A DNA stretch of 11,224 bases from Larix sibirica (lineage: Eukaryota; Streptophyta; Pinopsida; Pinales; Pinaceae). The DNA lies in assembly GCA_004151065.3 (NCBI GenBank), contig NWUY0300001207.1, positions 39,226-50,449 of the forward strand, written 5' to 3'. The translations under genes were made by a program, and so were the position numbers. Below are positions 8,485 through 11,224 of this stretch, one piece after another (position 1 is the first letter of the stretch; each line of letters starts with the position of its first letter). A model generated the notes under the pieces. That model made no database searches. It saw only the letters and a list, made by a program, of their open reading frames with translations, and was not told where the DNA came from.

Positions 8485-9235
8485 TGGATGAATTTGCAAA
8501 ATCAATTTTAGGTCATCTTGGAATTTTTGCTATAATGTTTTTTATGGCATGTTTCATATGGTGAAAATTTTAGGAGATTGAGGCGAGATATCAAAGTACA
8601 GGTGGTAAAAATTTCAGACTTTGGTTCGCTATACTTTTCGAGATATGCGCTATGGAAGTTAGGGCTTCTGAATGGTCCTGAAATCAGTTTCAAAGAGGTC
8701 AACTTGGCATTTTCTCTATAAGTTCTTCTCTAGGAACTTTCAGACTGTGAAACTTGCACGGATCTTAGAAGACATACAAAAGTACCTCAAGTAGAAGTTT
8801 CAGACTTTGGTTCGCTATACTTTCCGAGATATGTATTGTGGAAGCTAGGGATTTTGAATGGTCCTCAAATCAGTTTCAAATAGGTTAGCTTGGAATTTTC
8901 TCTATAACTTCTTCTCTAGGAATTTTCAGACTGTGAAACTTGCAGGAATCTTAGAAAACATACAATAGTACCTCGGGTAAAAGTTTCAGACTTTGGTTCA
9001 TTATACTTTATGAGATATGCATTGTGGAAGTTAGGAATTCTGAATAGTCTTGAAATCAGTTTTAAACAAGTCAACTTGGCATTTTCTCTATAGCTTCTTC
9101 TTTGGGACTTTTCAGATTGTGAAACTCTTAGGATATTAGAAGACATACATAAGTACCTTAGGTACAGATTTCATAATCAGATTTGCAAAATTGGATACTT
9201 GGCATGTTGTACAAGCTTTTTCTTGGGAAGAAGCC
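8485..9235 (+). repeat. 186-bp tandem array inside the LTR
   Basis: TTTCAGACTTTGGTTCGCTATAC occurs at 8612, 8798 and 8984 (the last with small changes), an exact 186-bp spacing. A decayed fourth start, TTTCATAATCAG, is at 9169. GGTCA...CTTGG anchors at 8511 and 8697 show the same spacing, so the array begins before 8511. Other repeated blocks are GAGATATG, GAATGGTCCT, AAATCAGTTT, CTTGGCATTTTCTCTATA and CTGTGAAACTTG. The last part (about 9175-9235) is a deleted partial unit. The period is divisible by three, so reading frames carry over between units, which explains the minus-strand open frames at 8508-8702 and 8916-9146. I do not regard those as genes. Confidence 0.88.
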
Positions 9236-9408
9236 AAAACTGCAAGATTGGGAAAGTTACCATTTGGAAATTCAAATTTTTGTCAGACTTGATGAAGGAA
9301 AAAGTAGCAAGTAGACTGAGTGATAGTAATATGAATGTTAACAACTTTTGAGGAAGTTATATGTACTGAAAAACAAATTGGAACTTGAAGGTTGTTGCCT
9401 CTCAAACA

Positions 9409-9747
9409 AAGAGATTGGTGTCTCTTGCTAAGTTGGTGCTTAGTGGTGGGGATTGGTGTCTCCAGTAGATTGGTGTCTACACGGATCTGTAAGAGTAGGT
9501 TGGTTCCTACTAGGGTTTGTACCAATGGGTATTGGTGTCTCCAATAGATTGGTTTCTATGAAGATCTATCCGAGTAGGTTGGTTCCTACCAAGGTTTGTA
9601 CCAATGGGGATTGGTGTCTCCAATAGGTTGGTGCCTACAAATATTTGTAACAATAGGTTGGTGCCTACCAAGGTTTTCATCAGTGGAGATTGGTGTCTCC
9701 AGTAGGTTGGTGCCTACAAATCTTTGTAACAAAAGGTTGGTGCCTAT
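9409..9747 (+). repeat. 79-bp array of TTGGTG-loop hairpins
   Basis: ATTGG anchors at 9452, 9531, 9610 and 9689 give an exact 79-bp period over four units, preceded by half a unit at 9414. Each unit contains about three copies of a smaller motif: a short stem, the loop TTGGTG or TTGGTT, and the complementary stem. Fourteen such motifs occur. Stem pairs include AAGAGA/TCTCTT (9409), CTAAG/CTTAG (9428), TGGGGA/TCTCCA (9447 and 9605, each with one G-T pair), GTAGA/TCTAC (9465), AGTAGG/CCTACT (9494), ATAGA/TCTAT (9544), GTAGG/CCTAC (9574 and 9702) and TGGAGA/TCTCCA (9684). Four are weaker: 9527, 9623, 9653 and 9735. The array lies downstream of the TATA box and would be in the RNA of the parent element. 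Confidence 0.85.
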
Positions 9748-9770
9748 AAAGAATTATAAAGAGAAGTTTT

Positions 9771-9804
9771 GTGGTTTTCTCTCGAAAGAGTTTCCACGTA
9801 AATC
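9771..9804 (+). promoter_or_regulatory. Conserved copia LTR motif with small hairpin
   Basis: GTGG and CCAC bracket a CTCT-CGAA-AGAG hairpin (9771-9797), followed by GTAAATC. The string TTTCCACGTAAATC is a recurring element near the 3' part of plant Ty1/copia LTRs as I know them. It supports both the family call and the orientation. Its role in the element is not established from the sequence; transcript processing or polyadenylation are possibilities. Confidence 0.55.
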
Positions 9805-9874
9805 TTATGTTCCGTGTTCTGCATATATGATTGTTTTTTATGGTTGATGAATGTTTGAAAAAGTAAAAAATTGT

Positions 9875-9909
9875 CTTATACTGATTCACCCCCTCCCTCT
9901 CAGTATAAG
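9875..9909 (+). promoter_or_regulatory. Terminal LTR hairpin with pyrimidine loop
   Basis: CTTATACTGA (9875-9884) and TCAGTATAAG (9900-9909) form a perfect 10-bp inverted repeat around a 15-base, almost pure pyrimidine loop (TTCACCCCCTCCCTC). It ends 13 bp before the LTR terminus. The ACTGA-TTCACCCCC-CTCAGT core is common at copia LTR ends; the full 10-bp stem is what is seen here. Confidence 0.7.
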
Positions 9910-9922
9910 TGTGTGTTCAACA

Positions 9923-9927
9923 AAAGA
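9923..9927. repeat. Right target-site duplication of the LTR
   Basis: AAAGA directly follows the terminal CAACA and pairs with GAAGA at 7982-7986, with one mismatch. Confidence 0.65.
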
Positions 9928-9984
9928 TTCTTCTACTTATATTGCCTCATGAAGCAAGAGGAGTTCCTATTCGAGTGTCATGTG

Positions 9985-10090
9985 CATGCATGGAGAGAGT
10001 GCCATACCTCTAAGAAAGCTTAGCCAAGTGTTATTCTCATGCATAGAGAAGTGTGCTACCTCTAAGAGGAGTTAGGACACATGGGAGGGA
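9985..10090 (+). repeat. 53-bp degenerate tandem duplication
   Basis: CATGCATGGAGAGAGTG at 9985 and CATGCATAGAGAAGTGTG at 10038 begin two similar blocks. Both continue with (A)CCTCTAAGA and TTAG. It sits in the right flank of the LTR. No coding meaning is apparent. Confidence 0.55.
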
Positions 10091-10921
10091 AAATCCCCCT
10101 TGAATGGATTATGTCCCCAACAGGTGTGACCCCCATAGAAAGAGGAAATCCCCAACCAAAATCCAAAAATCAGGGATTTTAAGCCCCCTAAAATCAAGGA
10201 TTTTCAAACATAAATCCCATAAATCAAGGAATAATGTCTTCAGAATCCAAATAACTTGTGATAATGTCTCCAAGGGATGCGCCTAGCATAGTTTGAAGAG
10301 TTAAATTGATCTAAATGGAGTGCACCAGCCATTTTTAAGGAGGGGACCGTTCCACATAGTATATACTCCCATCAAACAATATTTTAGAATAATATAACAT
10401 GAAAATCACCCCAAGGAACCCTAATCAATGTGCAACTAATTATGTCACGTCGAGATTCAAAATCTGAATGAAGTTGTCATAGTCATCAACTAGATTACTC
10501 TCAAATAATATGAGGGGTAATAACTAGCTCTAACTATGAGACATGTACTCATCTTTGAAGAAGAGTGCACTAGAACCTCAAAATCTCGTTGTTTCATAGG
10601 CCTACTTGAGAGGAAGGAGAAATGAGAAACTATGTGGTGGGATGGCTAAATTCACATCCCAAACACACATGCTTATTGCATACTTAGAGATCACAAATGG
10701 ATTTCTAATGACAAAGCATAAGCCAACAATGCCCACAAAATCAATCCTCGCATATGAGTATTATTCATCATAATCGCTCACTCTAGCACATAAACAAGAG
10801 AAAGCTAAGTAAGATCATATTTCCAATGTAGACACCTCAGCATCTCATCAATGCCAAAGCCTTTTCCTTTATGCTTGGTCGTGGACCAAAATAAGGACGC
10901 TTCCATCATGGATAATTTTAG
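10091..10921. other. Non-coding right flank
   Basis: Between 10158 and 10240 there are several near-repeats of AATC(A)AGGATTTT and AAATCCCATAAATC, including an AAAATCC/GGATTTT inverted repeat (10158-10164 with 10174-10180). The remainder shows no repeat, exon or RNA gene I can support. The plus-strand frame at 10104-10286 is built from these near-repeats and resembles no known protein. Confidence 0.5.
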
Positions 10922-10937
10922 GGGCTAAATTTAGCCC
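10922..10937. repeat. Perfect 16-bp palindrome
   Basis: GGGCTAAATTTAGCCC reads the same on both strands and is followed closely by another GGGCTA on the plus strand. It could be a binding site for a dimeric factor, part of a decayed inverted repeat, or chance. Confidence 0.6.
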
Positions 10938-10987
10938 ATGGGCTATTTTTCGACGTTTTTTTCCAAAAAAGGATTCGCCAAATTCCT

Positions 10988-11020
10988 CTTCTTCTTCTTC
11001 TTCTTCTTCTTCTTCTTCTT
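10988..11020 (+). repeat. (CTT)11 microsatellite
   Basis: There are eleven uninterrupted CTT units, or GAA on the other strand. It is a simple length-variable repeat. Confidence 0.95.
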
Positions 11021-11094
11021 TTATGAAATGATTCACCCAAATTCCATGGGATAATTTTTTTTTACTTTGAAATTTGTCAAAATTGTCAAAAAAC

Positions 11095-11103
11095 TATATA
11101 AAG
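11095..11103 (+). promoter_or_regulatory. Possible TATA box near the window end
   Basis: TATATAAAG fits the plant TATA consensus and lies about 120 bp from the window end, downstream of the palindrome and CTT run. No coding start follows within the window, so this is only a candidate. Confidence 0.2.
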
Positions 11104-11224
11104 TCCTTAGAAATTTCAATATTTTTATAAAAAATCGCCAGACATTTTATGGTTACAGTTTTAGAAATTTGTAAGATTCATCAAGGTTTCTACACTTTGA
11201 GAAAAATATGGATCCTTAAAATTT

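Larger units (their letters stand above)
7987..9922 (+). mobile_element. Solo LTR, Ty1/copia type
   Basis: The element starts TGTTGGAATTATTG and ends GTGTTCAACA, giving the inverted ends TGTTG...CAACA. It is flanked by GAAGA (7982-7986) and AAAGA (9923-9927), a 5-bp target-site duplication with one change. Orientation is plus: TATAAAAAGG (8425) lies 438 bp in. The right part carries TTTCCACGTAAATC and then GATTCACCCCCTCCCTC shortly before the end, which are familiar features of plant copia LTR 3' ends. At 1,936 bp it is long for an LTR, partly because of three internal tandem arrays. There is no tRNA-type primer site (TGGTATCAGAGC) after it and no polypurine tract before it. There is no gag-pol and no second LTR in the window. 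The simplest reading is a solo LTR left by recombination between the two LTRs of a full element. Lineage within copia is not assigned. Confidence 0.85.

Noticed and set aside
8508-9146. Minus-strand frames resembling a repeated protein
   Set aside because: The resemblance comes from the 186-bp DNA repeat whose period is a multiple of three. Stops occur in every unit junction region, and the LTR has no known antisense gene.
9411-9747. CRISPR-like array
   Set aside because: The repeats are short, imperfect and hairpin-forming, the spacers themselves repeat, and they lie inside a plant LTR.
9596-9889. Overlapping plus- and minus-strand frames in the hairpin array
   Set aside because: Both follow from the 79-bp repeat and the LTR end. 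Neither has a plausible domain.
9923-9960. Primer-binding site of a retrotransposon body after the LTR
   Set aside because: No TGGTATCAGAGC-like or other tRNA-complementary sequence follows 9922, and a target duplication partner is found instead.

Overview
This window looks like nuclear DNA from a seed plant with a large, repeat-rich genome. It is AT-rich, with short plant-type introns, a Ty1/copia-type LTR and tRNA-derived short repeats. A gymnosperm would fit, but the sequence does not fix the species. No complete gene is present. There is no sign of bacterial operons, rRNA, canonical tRNA genes or CRISPR arrays. Almost every long open frame is a chance frame inside a repeat.

Layout from left to right. 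Bases about 175-640 hold a minus-strand tandem of SINE-like, tRNA-derived units with pol III A-box and B-box motifs. Bases 641-1275 show nothing recognisable. Bases 1276-about 5232 are three head-to-tail copies of a 1.23-kb unit. Each copy ends about 100 bp after a TATAAATA box, and copies 1 and 3 carry their own internal duplications (106 and 154 bp). A 113-bp duplication follows at 5268-5490.

On the minus strand, 6553-6275 carries the last two exons of a probable protein-coding gene. They are joined by a 95-bp GT-AG intron and encode the C-terminal end of a multi-pass membrane protein with a WPYPFLEL...PLW motif. The acceptor and first half of the penultimate exon have been duplicated just upstream, at 6641-6750. 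Earlier exons were not found, so they either lie beyond the window or are lost.

Bases 7987-9922 form a 1,936-bp solo LTR of the Ty1/copia type. It starts TGTTGGAA, ends TTCAACA, and is flanked by a 5-bp target-site duplication with one mismatch. Inside it, in order, are a 79-bp promoter-side duplication, a TATA box, a 186-bp tandem array, a 79-bp tandem array made of small hairpins, the conserved U5 motif TTTCCACGTAAATC, and a 10-bp terminal hairpin. The hairpin array is the most striking signal in the window: up to 14 copies of a constant TTGGTG/TTGGTT loop, closed by stems that differ in sequence but mostly stay paired.

The right flank (9923-11224) has small duplications, a perfect 16-bp palindrome, a (CTT)11 microsatellite and a TATA-like site, but no recognisable gene.
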